From positions 532,933 through 574,141 of the forward strand of contig SWDG01000025.1 of assembly GCA_005116965.1 (NCBI GenBank): a stretch of DNA of 41,209 nucleotides, in the 5' to 3' direction. The stretch is from Nitrospira sp. (GTDB lineage: Bacteria > Nitrospirota > Nitrospiria > Nitrospirales > Nitrospiraceae). The notes under the pieces are model-generated. The model worked only from the letters and a program-made list of their open reading frames with translations. It was not told the origin of the DNA and searched no databases. Shown in pieces: positions 9,633 through 17,020 of this stretch. The number at the start of each line of letters is the position of its first letter. Within the stretch, counting starts at the first letter, position 1. A program made the translations under genes and the position numbers.

Positions 9633-9856
9633 GAGCATTCGTCGTGATCGCATCGGCAGGGCTTCTGCTTTCTTGCGGGGTGGTGGGAACACCCGTCGCC
9701 CCGGAACTCATCGGTGTTGCGCCCACGATCGCCAAGCAGAAACGGCAACATGCCATTGAGGCAGAGCGGCAGGCAACGGAGTCGGCTGAACCGGACCCTA
9801 CCCTGGGAGGCCATGAGATGGACCTGCCTCCATCGCAGCCGGTCGGAATACGATAA
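9629..9856 (+). CDS. Small LptM-like lipoprotein
   Basis: This 75-residue protein has a lipoprotein signal with lipobox LLSC, so Cys16 would be lipidated. The mature N-terminus CGVVGTPVAPE resembles the CGxKGPLxxP start of the LptM (YifL/LppL) lipoproteins. In E. coli LptM acts on the LptDE lipopolysaccharide translocon. The same kind of small gene lies next to lysA or dapF in many Gram-negative genomes, and here it sits between argH and lysA. It starts in an ATGA overlap with argH. The rest of the protein is a disordered, polar tail. The family assignment rests on position and a short motif, so the functional label is tentative. Confidence 0.7.
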   Translation: MRAFVVIASAGLLLSCGVVGTPVAPELIGVAPTIAKQKRQHAIEAERQATESAEPDPTLGGHEMDLPPSQPVGIR

Positions 9857-9902
9857 GCGGTATTGGGCCTGATTCCATTGGATTAACACTAGGAACTACG
9901 CG

Positions 9903-11174
9903 ATGCATAGTTTTGAGTACCACCACGGTGAATTGTATTGTGAACAGGTACCGGTCAGCCGCATGGCAAAGGAACTCGGCACTCCCTGCTATATCTATAG
10001 CCATGAGACACTCGTCCGGCATTTCCACGCCTATGACAGTGCCTTCAAGAGTATCCCGCATGTCATCGCATTTGCGATGAAAGCCAATTCCAATCTGGCC
10101 ATCCTTCGCCTGATGGCCAAGGAAGGCAGCGGCGCGGATATCGTGTCGGGTGGCGAGCTGTTCCGAGCCCTCAAAGCCGGGGTGCCAGCTTCCAAAATCG
10201 TGTTTGCCGGCGTCGGTAAATCGCCGGACGAAATCCGCGACGCGCTGAAGGCCGACGTCCTTATGTTCAATGTCGAGTCGTCGGCTGAGATTCATGCAAT
10301 CAACGAGGTCGCGGCATCGGTCGGCAAAAAGGCGCGCATCGCGTTGCGGATTAATCCGGACGTGGACCCCAAAACCCATCCCTACATCTCGACGGGGATG
10401 AAGAAGAGCAAATTTGGCATCGCGTCGGATCGCGCGGTCGAAGAATACAAGATGGCATCCTCGCTGGACCACATTGACGTTGTCGGGGTCCACGCCCACA
10501 TCGGCTCGCAGTTGACTGACGTGACGCCGTTTGTCGATTCGCTGAAGAAGGTCGTGACGCTCATCCATACGCTGAAAAGCCATGGCATCACTATCCGCTA
10601 CCTGAACATTGGCGGCGGACTCGGTATTACCTATTCCGAGGAAAAGCCGCCGTTACCCCAAGACCTGGCTGACGCGATTTCGCCGCTCGTCAAAGATTTG
10701 GGGTTGACGCTGGTTATGGAACCCGGACGTGTTATCGTCGGCAACGCTGGCATCCTGGTGACAAAGGCATTGTACGAGAAAGCCGGGGAGACGAAGCACT
10801 TCATTATCGTCGACGCCGCCATGAACGATTTGATTCGACCCAGCCTGTACGGCGCCTACCACGAAATTCGTCCAGTGAATGAGGAAGCCATTCATCGGAC
10901 CAGACAGACGGTGGACATTGTCGGGCCGGTCTGTGAATCGGGTGATTTTCTGGCCAAGGATCGATCGCTACCTGGCACCAAGCCTGGTGAGTTGTTGGCA
11001 GTCATGAGTGCGGGAGCGTATGGCTTTGTGATGGCGTCGAATTATAACTCTCGACCCCGCGTACCGGAAGTGCTCGTCAAGGGTGGAGAGTTTCACGTGA
11101 TTCGTGAGCGAGAAACATACGACGACCTCGTACGGGGCGAGAGAATTCCGTCCTTCCTCAACGAAACGGAGTGA
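9903..11174 (+). CDS. lysA: Diaminopimelate decarboxylase
   Basis: LysA converts meso-diaminopimelate to lysine and CO2, using PLP. The Schiff-base lysine is K60 in IAFAMKANSN. HAHIGSQ, the GGGLGI phosphate-binding loop, MEPGR and the GPVCESGDF segment with the active-site cysteine contributed across the dimer are all visible. The length of 423 residues is typical of the fold type III decarboxylases. AGGAA lies ahead of the ATG. The stop overlaps the upstream edge of dapA, so synthesis of the last and first lysine-branch enzymes may be coupled. Confidence 0.96.
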   Translation: MHSFEYHHGELYCEQVPVSRMAKELGTPCYIYSHETLVRHFHAYDSAFKSIPHVIAFAMKANSNLAILRLMAKEGSGADIVSGGELFRALKAGVPASKIVFAGVGKSPDEIRDALKADVLMFNVESSAEIHAINEVAASVGKKARIALRINPDVDPKTHPYISTGMKKSKFGIASDRAVEEYKMASSLDHIDVVGVHAHIGSQLTDVTPFVDSLKKVVTLIHTLKSHGITIRYLNIGGGLGITYSEEKPPLPQDLADAISPLVKDLGLTLVMEPGRVIVGNAGILVTKALYEKAGETKHFIIVDAAMNDLIRPSLYGAYHEIRPVNEEAIHRTRQTVDIVGPVCESGDFLAKDRSLPGTKPGELLAVMSAGAYGFVMASNYNSRPRVPEVLVKGGEFHVIRERETYDDLVRGERIPSFLNETE

Positions 11175-11176
11175 GC

Positions 11177-12049
11177 ATGTTTACCGGATCTCTTGTCGCG
11201 ATTGTGACGCCATTTCGACAGGGCAAGGTCGACGAGCGCGCCTTGGCCGAGTTGATCGAATGGCAGATCACCAATGGCACCAATGGCGTTGTCCCCTGCG
11301 GAACCACTGGTGAATCGGCCACCCTTTCTCATAGCGAGCATAATCGGGTGATTGAGTTGACGGTCGAGGTGGTCCGGCGGCGGGTACCGGTTATTGCCGG
11401 AACCGGCTCGAACAGCACGGAAGAAGCCATCACCCTCACGAAACATGCAAAGCAGGCCGGAGCCGACGGCGCGTTGCTCATTACTCCCTACTACAATAAG
11501 CCGACTCAGGAAGGACTCTATCGACACTACACGGCTGTTGCAGAAGCCGTCGACCTGCCTTTACTCCTGTACAATATCCCCGGTCGTACTGGAGTCAACA
11601 TGCTACCATCGACGATCGCCCGACTCTCAGATATGAAGACGATCGTCGGGGTTAAGGAAGGAAGTGGCTCGGTCCAACAGGCATCAGATATCGTGCAGAT
11701 GTGCGGTGACCGCCTAACCGTGCTGGCTGGCGACGACTCCCTCACGTTACCGATGATGGCAGTCGGCGGAAAGGGTGTGATCACCGTAACGGCCAATATC
11801 GTGCCGATGGAAATGGCCGGTCTTGTGAAGGCCTTTGCAGAGGGACGAATCGACGAAGCGCGACGGATTCACTTTAAACTCTCTCCCCTCTTTGCGGCGT
11901 TGTTCTATGAGACCAATCCCATTCCCGTTAAAGAAGCGTTAGGGCTCATGAGGAAAATCGACCCAGAATTACGCTTACCGCTCTGCCCAATGGCGCAGGA
12001 CACACGAGAGAAATTGATTCGCGTCCTCAAGGATGCGGCGTTAATCTAA
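11177..12049 (+). CDS. dapA: 4-hydroxy-tetrahydrodipicolinate synthase
   Basis: DapA condenses aspartate semialdehyde with pyruvate, the committed step towards diaminopimelate and lysine. Numbering from the ATG at 11177, K160 in VGVKEGSG forms the Schiff base, and Y132 in YNIPGRTGVN is the catalytic tyrosine. GTTGESATLS, the pyruvate-carboxylate site, is intact. A GTG six bases earlier (11171) overlaps the lysA stop, but MFTGSLVAIVTPF is the standard N-terminus and GGAGTG lies just upstream of the ATG. The length of 290 residues is normal. Lysine feedback may apply but cannot be judged here. Confidence 0.96.
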   Translation: MFTGSLVAIVTPFRQGKVDERALAELIEWQITNGTNGVVPCGTTGESATLSHSEHNRVIELTVEVVRRRVPVIAGTGSNSTEEAITLTKHAKQAGADGALLITPYYNKPTQEGLYRHYTAVAEAVDLPLLLYNIPGRTGVNMLPSTIARLSDMKTIVGVKEGSGSVQQASDIVQMCGDRLTVLAGDDSLTLPMMAVGGKGVITVTANIVPMEMAGLVKAFAEGRIDEARRIHFKLSPLFAALFYETNPIPVKEALGLMRKIDPELRLPLCPMAQDTREKLIRVLKDAALI

Positions 12050-12077
12050 CTTGAGCAAGGTCTAGGTGCACGACAAG

Positions 12078-12881
12078 ATGATCAAGATCATTGTAGCAGG
12101 TGCGGCCGGTCGAATGGGTTGCCGACTAGTGTCCCTGATCCGCGATTCAACGGCGTTGACATTGGCAGGGGCTTTGGAGGGAAAAGGACATCCGGCGTTA
12201 GGGGAAGATGCAGGCGAGACTGCAGCCTCAGGTCGTGCCGGCATTCCCATCACAGATGACCTCTCCATTCTGATGGAGCGAGGAGAGGTTGTGATCGATT
12301 TCTCCGCGCCCTCGGCGACACTGGAACATATGCGGACCGTTGCTCACCATCGGCGAGCTATGGTTATCGGGACCACCGGATTGTCGGCTGTTCAACTCGA
12401 TGAGCTGAAGTCACTGGCCCAGCAAATTCCCTGCGTCTTTTCTCCGAACATGAGTGTTGGAATCAACCTGATCTGTAAAGTCATCGGCGAAATGGCCAGA
12501 ACGCTTGGGGACGAGTACGACATCGAAGTGATTGAAGCGCACCACCGGCTGAAAAAGGACGCGCCAAGCGGTACGGCCCTCAAGATTGCCGAAGTCCTCG
12601 CCCGTTCGGTGAACCGAGACTTGGACCAAGTCGGAGTTTATGCCCGCAAGGGACTGATCGGAGAGCGAACGAAAGCAGAAATCGGAATACAAACCATTCG
12701 CGCCGGTGATATCGTCGGCGACCACACGATTCTGTTTGGTGGCATGGGAGAGCGAATCGAGGTCACTCATCGGGCCAGTAGCCGGGATACGTTCGCCCTC
12801 GGAGCCCTGCGAGCCGCCAGGTGGGTCGTCCGCCAACCACCTGGTTTATACGACATGATGGATGTCTTGAACCTTCGTTGA
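12078..12881 (+). CDS. dapB: 4-hydroxy-tetrahydrodipicolinate reductase
   Basis: DapB reduces the DapA product with NAD(P)H. From the ATG at 12078 (267 residues) the dinucleotide-binding loop is GAAGRMG at residues 8-14. EAHHRLKKDAPSGTA carries the catalytic His and Lys. The frame extends to a GTG at 12066, but the family normally starts MIKI, and AGGTG lies nine bases before the ATG. It is the last gene of the arginine/lysine block, followed by about 500 bp without a gene. DapF was not seen in the window. Confidence 0.95.
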   Translation: MIKIIVAGAAGRMGCRLVSLIRDSTALTLAGALEGKGHPALGEDAGETAASGRAGIPITDDLSILMERGEVVIDFSAPSATLEHMRTVAHHRRAMVIGTTGLSAVQLDELKSLAQQIPCVFSPNMSVGINLICKVIGEMARTLGDEYDIEVIEAHHRLKKDAPSGTALKIAEVLARSVNRDLDQVGVYARKGLIGERTKAEIGIQTIRAGDIVGDHTILFGGMGERIEVTHRASSRDTFALGALRAARWVVRQPPGLYDMMDVLNLR

Positions 12882-13226
12882 CCATCTTCCAACTGCGCCT
12901 CGGCATCAATCCACTTGATGCATACGCCTTCAATGAATGCACGGGTGGGATGCAGCCATGCAACACCCTCCCACAGAATATTCAGGTATGCAGTGACTCA
13001 CTGAATAGGTAGTGCTTCTAGCTGGGGACTTTGAATCCGTTACCGACTATGAAGGAAGAATGAATGCGCCATGATGCCAGAACTCATGGCTAATCTCTGT
13101 CTAGCCACCGCTGGTTACCTGCGGAGCAGCCATTCCCCACAATGGTTGGAAGGCGCTGAGATCAAGCCTGACCTCGCAACCCTCCCGCTCGTCAGTAGGT
13201 AGTGGTGTGGAGACAGACAGGAAAGA
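12882..13226. other. Gene-free stretch with inverted repeats after dapB
   Basis: No coding frame is convincing in these 345 bases. Several inverted repeats are grouped near its start. GGGTG (12943-12947) pairs with CACCC (12964-12968) around TGCA-GCCA-TGCA, a possible weak terminator for the arg/lys block. TATTCAG (12979-12985) pairs with CTGAATA (13001-13007). Within the latter, CAGTGACTCACTG (12991-13003) is a perfect interrupted palindrome. No clear U-run follows any of them. Confidence 0.45.
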
Positions 13227-13379
13227 TTAGTGGCGAGCCGTAATCGGTCGAGGTTCTTGATCCGCTGCTTTTCGACGACCACAGTTCAAACAGGCAAACA
13301 CAGTGATCGCAAGCCCGGCGTCCAAATCCACCGCCCGTTCCGGTAACATCGCACCATGGCATTTATCGCATGTCTTCAT
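13227..13379 (-). CDS. Small zinc-ribbon protein
   Basis: From the ATG at 13379 this is a 50-residue protein with C4-x2-C7 and C30-x2-C33, a compact zinc ribbon, and a basic, disordered C-terminus. The frame runs back to a TTG at 13454, but that extension is compositionally unlike a protein and the ATG sits directly before the first cysteine pair. There is no clear Shine-Dalgarno for either start. The function is unknown; such mini zinc ribbons may bind nucleic acid or act in regulation. It is divergent from the membrane-anchored protein at 13580. Confidence 0.65.
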   Translation of the reverse strand: MKTCDKCHGAMLPERAVDLDAGLAITVFACLNCGRRKAADQEPRPITARH

Positions 13380-13525
13380 GGTCGGCACTGTAGCACCATA
13401 GAATTGAGAAACCAATACTCCTGAAGTACTGGATGGCACTGGCAATAGTCCCAATAAGACCTAGCGCCATAGGCCATTTGCGCATCATCCATCGATCTGA
13501 TTTACGATCTGTAACAGGTCCATTC

Positions 13526-13554
13526 TTGACAGGCCTATCCTACTCGCATAGGAT
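13526..13554 (+). promoter_or_regulatory. Sigma70-type promoter with overlapping inverted repeat
   Basis: TTGACA (13526-13531, perfect -35) and TAGGAT (13549-13554) are 17 bases apart, about 25 bases before the 13580 start. The -10 hexamer is also the right arm of a perfect inverted repeat, ATCCTA (13537-13542) and TAGGAT, with a six-base centre. This arrangement would let a dimeric repressor block the -10 element. Confidence 0.6.
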
Positions 13555-13579
13555 TGTGGCCTCAACTGGATAACCCACT

Positions 13580-13852
13580 ATGTATAGATTAATATTAGCC
13601 ATTTTGCTTTTCACAACTCTTTACTTCTTGCTCCGACAAATATTCCGTGGATTCAACAAGCCTATTGAGGATGGCCGGAAGAAATCGTCCGTACGCGTCC
13701 AAGACGAAGAACAAGATCAGATGGTCGAGGATCCAGTGTGCCACATATTCGTCCCGAAGCGAATTGCCGTGATCGAGACGATCGGTGCACGGGAATACTG
13801 TTTTTGCAGCCAAGAGTGTGCAGTGAGGTTTCGGAGTGAGCACCCCGTCTAG
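13580..13852 (+). CDS. Membrane-anchored Cys-rich (YHS-like) protein
   Basis: The 90-residue protein has one N-terminal membrane segment (residues about 3-20), a charged linker, and a C-terminal domain beginning DPVCHIFVPK. Cys54, Cys74, Cys76 and Cys80 (YCFCSQEC) form a treble-clef or YHS-type metal site, of the kind that binds zinc or copper. The domain layout resembles the PP0621-type small membrane proteins. No strong Shine-Dalgarno is seen, but a good promoter sits 25 bases upstream. The role is unknown; metal sensing or trafficking at the membrane is possible. Confidence 0.78.
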   Translation: MYRLILAILLFTTLYFLLRQIFRGFNKPIEDGRKKSSVRVQDEEQDQMVEDPVCHIFVPKRIAVIETIGAREYCFCSQECAVRFRSEHPV

Positions 13853-13929
13853 TAGGGACTATTCAAACGCTATATGAAATTGTTGCCGTGAAAGGAAGAT
13901 CCGGGCTATTGCTTGACAATGAAGTTCTG

Positions 13930-14241
13930 TTAGCAGCCTGAATAGGTGTAGTCGGAAAGTTTCTCCTCTTTGTCGAACTTGAGGGTGATCTGACATTGAT
14001 TAGGAGAAAAATTGAAGAATGGAGGCCCTGATTTTCCTCCGGCTATACGATAGTAGGTCCAGGTCTCTCCACCAAAAAATCTTGACGCCTTGCCATCTGG
14101 AGCCCCCCAGTTCTTTTCGAACCAGTTTTTATCTTTACCCTGAAGCTCGGCCGGTTTCAGTGAAGCCTCGAGGTATGGGTTCTTCCCTGAACAGGCTGGA
14201 ATGACAAGGGAAAAGAGCAGCAACCAGACAAATCGTTTCAT
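13930..14241 (-). CDS. Small BamE-like lipoprotein
   Basis: From the ATG at 14241, preceded by GAGGAG, the protein is 103 residues. It begins with a lipoprotein signal ending VIPAC (lipid Cys17). The mature part contains a GAPDGK...GGETWTYYR segment and ends with FDKEEKLSDYTYSGC, a pattern like the helix-and-sheet SmpA/BamE fold found in outer-membrane assembly factors and many unrelated small lipoproteins. The frame continues upstream to 14454, but that extension overlaps the next gene and is unlikely. A strong promoter lies 44 bases upstream. The name is by resemblance only. Confidence 0.8.
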   Translation of the reverse strand: MKRFVWLLLFSLVIPACSGKNPYLEASLKPAELQGKDKNWFEKNWGAPDGKASRFFGGETWTYYRIAGGKSGPPFFNFSPNQCQITLKFDKEEKLSDYTYSGC

Positions 14242-14284
14242 CGTGCTATCTCCTCTAAGACCGATGGGCATCTTCAACCGGGAA

Positions 14285-14313
14285 ATTCTATCTCCCGCTC
14301 GAAAGCCTGTCAA
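14285..14313 (-). promoter_or_regulatory. Promoter for the BamE-like lipoprotein gene
   Basis: On the minus strand a perfect TTGACA (complement of 14308-14313) and TAGAAT (complement of 14285-14290) are 17 bases apart. They lie 44 bases before the ATG at 14241. This is one of the two best promoter matches in the window. Confidence 0.7.
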
Positions 14314-14330
14314 ACTTTTGTATCGACTTC

Positions 14331-14359
14331 TTGCAGTGAAGTTGAGTTCTCCATACAAT
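14331..14359 (+). promoter_or_regulatory. Promoter for the transaldolase-like gene
   Basis: TTGCAG (14331-14336) and TACAAT (14354-14359) are 17 bases apart and about 53 bases before the ATG at 14413. Its -35 is 17 bases from the -35 of the divergent lipoprotein promoter, so the two may share upstream DNA contacts. Confidence 0.62.
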
Positions 14360-14412
14360 GACCGATAAGAACGGTATCGACTCACGATCTCTTCGCTAGG
14401 AAAGGGACCATT

Positions 14413-15060
14413 ATGAAAATCTATCTCGATACAGCCAACGTCAAGGAAATCCATGAAGCGGCAAGCTTTGGATTACTCGACGGCGTGACCACGAATCCCT
14501 CCTTGGTCGTTAAGGAAGGCCGAAGTTTCCGGGAAATGCTGCAAGAGGTCTGTAAGATCGTGGACGGGCCGATCAGCGCCGAGGTCGTGAGCATGGAAGC
14601 GGACGCTATGGTAAAGGAAGGTAAAGAGCTCGCCAAGATCCACAAGAACATCGTGGTCAAATGCCCATTGGTTCCGGAAGGCCTTAAAGCAACAAAGCGG
14701 TTGGCGGCCGAGGGAATCAAAGTGAACGTAACCCTCTGTTTTTCACCGACACAGGCGCTGCTAGCGGCCAAAGCTGGCGCTTGGTGCGTCTCGCCGTTTA
14801 TCGGACGGCTCGACGATATCAGCTCAAGCGGCATGGAGCTCATCCGACAGATCTTAACGATCTATAAGAACTATGACTACAAGACCTTGGTATTAGTGGC
14901 AAGCGTCCGCCATCCGCAGCATGTTGTCGAGGCGGCGTTAGCCGGCGGTCACATCTGCACAATGCCCTACAGCGTGTTTCAAATGCTCTTCAAACATCCG
15001 CTGACCGATGCTGGACTGAAGAAGTTTTTGGACGACTGGAAGGCGAAGGGGCAGCAGTAG
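14413..15060 (+). CDS. tal: Transaldolase (TalC/fructose-6-phosphate aldolase family)
   Basis: The 215-residue protein is the short, single-domain TIM-barrel type. DGVTTNPSL and the Schiff-base lysine K83 in [11 protein letters not shown] are present. Two positions help separate true transaldolases from fructose-6-phosphate aldolase. The residue equivalent to FSA Gln59 is Glu57 here (ISAEVV), and the one equivalent to FSA Tyr131 is Phe129 (SPFIGRLD). Both are the transaldolase states, so a pentose-phosphate role transferring dihydroxyacetone units is more likely than free aldolase activity. AGGAAAGGG precedes the ATG, a good promoter lies upstream, and a hairpin follows the stop, suggesting a monocistronic unit. 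It is often annotated fsa. Confidence 0.92.
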   Translation: MKIYLDTANVKEIHEAASFGLLDGVTTNPSLVVKEGRSFREMLQEVCKIVDGPISAEVVSMEADAMVKEGKELAKIHKNIVVKCPLVPEGLKATKRLAAEGIKVNVTLCFSPTQALLAAKAGAWCVSPFIGRLDDISSSGMELIRQILTIYKNYDYKTLVLVASVRHPQHVVEAALAGGHICTMPYSVFQMLFKHPLTDAGLKKFLDDWKAKGQQ

Positions 15061-15072
15061 CAGCTGTCTACT

Positions 15073-15117
15073 GGGGTGAGCTTCGCGTTCAGCGGATGCT
15101 CACCCCCACTTCTTCTT
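15073..15117 (+). terminator. Terminator-like hairpin after the transaldolase gene
   Basis: GGGGTGAGC (15073-15081) pairs perfectly with GCTCACCCC (15098-15106) across a 16-base loop, 12 bases after the stop. A pyrimidine-rich tract (ACTTCTTCTTTC) follows. It could act for this gene and in part for the convergent glycosylase gene. Confidence 0.6.
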
Positions 15118-15155
15118 TCAAACTGAAGATAAGTACCTGTTAATACTCGCCTAGG

Positions 15156-15842
15156 CTACGCCGAGTCGATTTCTTTTCTCGCCCTCTGAAACACTGAGTG
15201 AAACATCGAGCGAGTTAATTTTCCAGTAAAGGTGTTTTGCTGGCTAGGATGATAGGAACCCAGCAGTATCACGCCCCAGGGTAAGCGATAAGCGACCCCA
15301 TGTCCAAATTTGGGAAGCGGCGCCGGCAGGGCACGCCCCTGTGTCCGGCAGGTCTTGAGGTAATGGTCGAAGGCGATTTTTCCTAGAGTAATCACCACGC
15401 GGTGGTTCTTCAGGAGGCGAACTTCATCCTGCAAAAATCGGCTGCAGCGTTGAAACTCATCGGGCGCAGGTTTGTTTCCTGGCGGTGCGCACCGCACGGT
15501 TGCTCCGATGTAACAATCCCTCAACGATAGACCGTCGTCTCGGTGCGTCGACAAGGCCTGACTGGAGAACCCATACTGGTACAACGCGTGATACAGCCAA
15601 TCCCCACTCCGATCACCGGTGAAGACACGACCTGTCCGATTCCCCCCATGTGCCGCAGGGGCAAGGCCAAGCACATAGAGCCGAGCTTGGCAATCTCCGA
15701 AACCGGGAACCGGCCGCCCCCAATAGGTCCAATCACGATATTGCTTCCGTTTCTGCCATGCAATCCCCTGCCGATAGATGACCAACCGAGGACAGGCCAT
15801 GCAATCAGTGATAGTCTTGTTCAGAACGGTCAGGGCTCGCAT
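15156..15842 (-). CDS. Uracil-DNA glycosylase, family 5 (UDGb-like)
   Basis: The enzyme removes uracil, and in this family also other deaminated bases, from DNA. Motif A reads GLAPAAHGGNRTGR (59-72) with no catalytic acid at the position where other UDG families have one, a hallmark of family 5. The second motif includes H198 in GSYHPS. C14, C17, C118 and C133 fit the iron-sulfur cluster ligands. The length of 228 residues is typical. There is no strong Shine-Dalgarno before the ATG. It is divergent from the MltD-like gene, with 116 bases between. Confidence 0.88.
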   Translation of the reverse strand: MRALTVLNKTITDCMACPRLVIYRQGIAWQKRKQYRDWTYWGRPVPGFGDCQARLYVLGLAPAAHGGNRTGRVFTGDRSGDWLYHALYQYGFSSQALSTHRDDGLSLRDCYIGATVRCAPPGNKPAPDEFQRCSRFLQDEVRLLKNHRVVITLGKIAFDHYLKTCRTQGRALPAPLPKFGHGVAYRLPWGVILLGSYHPSQQNTFTGKLTRSMFHSVFQRARKEIDSA

Positions 15843-15958
15843 AAGAGCGGCAGTGTAACACGGACAGGCTCCTTTGCTTGCTGGTGATTGGGTGAGCTGT
15901 TAGCATAAGTTCTCGTTGTGTGACGGCTTGTATCTGGATGCAATAGAGGAGTACGAGA

Positions 15959-17008
15959 ATGATCATCCGTGGTATGCAGTCCTTGCTTTCTATAGTTGGA
16001 ATTTGCTTCGTAATCCTGTCGCTGTGTCCTCCAGCCTTTGCCGCATCGGAACCAGCAGATAATGGCGGCCAAAAATCAGAGGCAGAGAAAGATCTCCTCA
16101 TACAGGACCTGCTGGATTCGCAACCAGAACCAGAAGACCGCCTGGTCATTTTGCCCGAAATCAAACGCGAGGGAGAACGGTTCTTTCTAAGTTCATTCAA
16201 GTTGCCCGATAAAATTACATTTGCCGGCGTGCCAGTTCCTCTGGATAACTGGCAAGTGAGAGAACGGATCGAATACGAGTTCTATCAATTTCTAGAAGAT
16301 CAGGGGGAAAGCATCATCCTCGCCAAACGTACTGGACGATGTTTCCCTCCTGCAGAAAAGCAGTTAGCCGACGCCGGTTTGCCGGATGATCTGAAGTACA
16401 TGTTGCTGGTCGAGAGTAAATGCATTTCCGCCGCCTACTCTAAGGCAAAGGCCTCCGGTCCCTGGCAGTTCATCCCCTCCACCGGGCGCCGGTACCGGCT
16501 GAAGAGCGACGCCGTCCGAGATGAACGTCGCAATCTCGAAATGTCGACCGAAGCGGCCGTGAAGTACCTCAAGTACCTCAAAGACTTTCAGGAGAATGAT
16601 TGGTTCATGGCCATGGCCTCCTACAATGCCGGCGAGGAACGAGTCCGCAAGCTGCTCAAAGGGCAAAACATTACCGACTATTGGAAGATGCATGGGCCAC
16701 GTGAGACGATGCGGTATGTCCCTCGCATCATCGCAGCCAAGGAAATTTACTCCCAACCGGAAAAGTATCTGGGCCTGACGAAGAAGGACCTGTATGTGCC
16801 GCTTGAAACGGAAACCATCACGGTGAATGTCAAGGAGTCTCAGCGCGCATTGACCTCGATTGCCGAAGAGTTCGGCACCTATCTGCTCGAACTCAAGATG
16901 TTGAACCCTGAATTCAAGAAGGATATGCTCCCTCACGGCACCTATCAAATCAGAGTTCCCCGTCAAACCTGTCCCAGTCGCTGTTTTAAGCAAGAGAAAG
17001 CACCGTAG
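15959..17008 (+). CDS. mltD: Membrane-bound lytic murein transglycosylase, MltD-like
   Basis: The 349-residue protein starts with a signal peptide (about 1-28, ending AFA). It has a lytic transglycosylase (SLT) domain at about 128-275. The catalytic glutamate is E152 in LLVESKC, followed by AKASGPWQFI and MASYNAGEERV (219-229), the hallmark family-1 motifs. The C-terminal segment at about 288-338 looks like a single degenerate LysM-type repeat. The enzyme would cleave peptidoglycan glycan strands to anhydromuropeptides in the periplasm. GAGGAG precedes the ATG. A glycerate 2-kinase gene follows after 12 bases, so it heads a three-gene operon whose other members are cytoplasmic enzymes. Confidence 0.9.
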   Translation: MIIRGMQSLLSIVGICFVILSLCPPAFAASEPADNGGQKSEAEKDLLIQDLLDSQPEPEDRLVILPEIKREGERFFLSSFKLPDKITFAGVPVPLDNWQVRERIEYEFYQFLEDQGESIILAKRTGRCFPPAEKQLADAGLPDDLKYMLLVESKCISAAYSKAKASGPWQFIPSTGRRYRLKSDAVRDERRNLEMSTEAAVKYLKYLKDFQENDWFMAMASYNAGEERVRKLLKGQNITDYWKMHGPRETMRYVPRIIAAKEIYSQPEKYLGLTKKDLYVPLETETITVNVKESQRALTSIAEEFGTYLLELKMLNPEFKKDMLPHGTYQIRVPRQTCPSRCFKQEKAP

Positions 17009-17020
17009 CACGCACACCAC

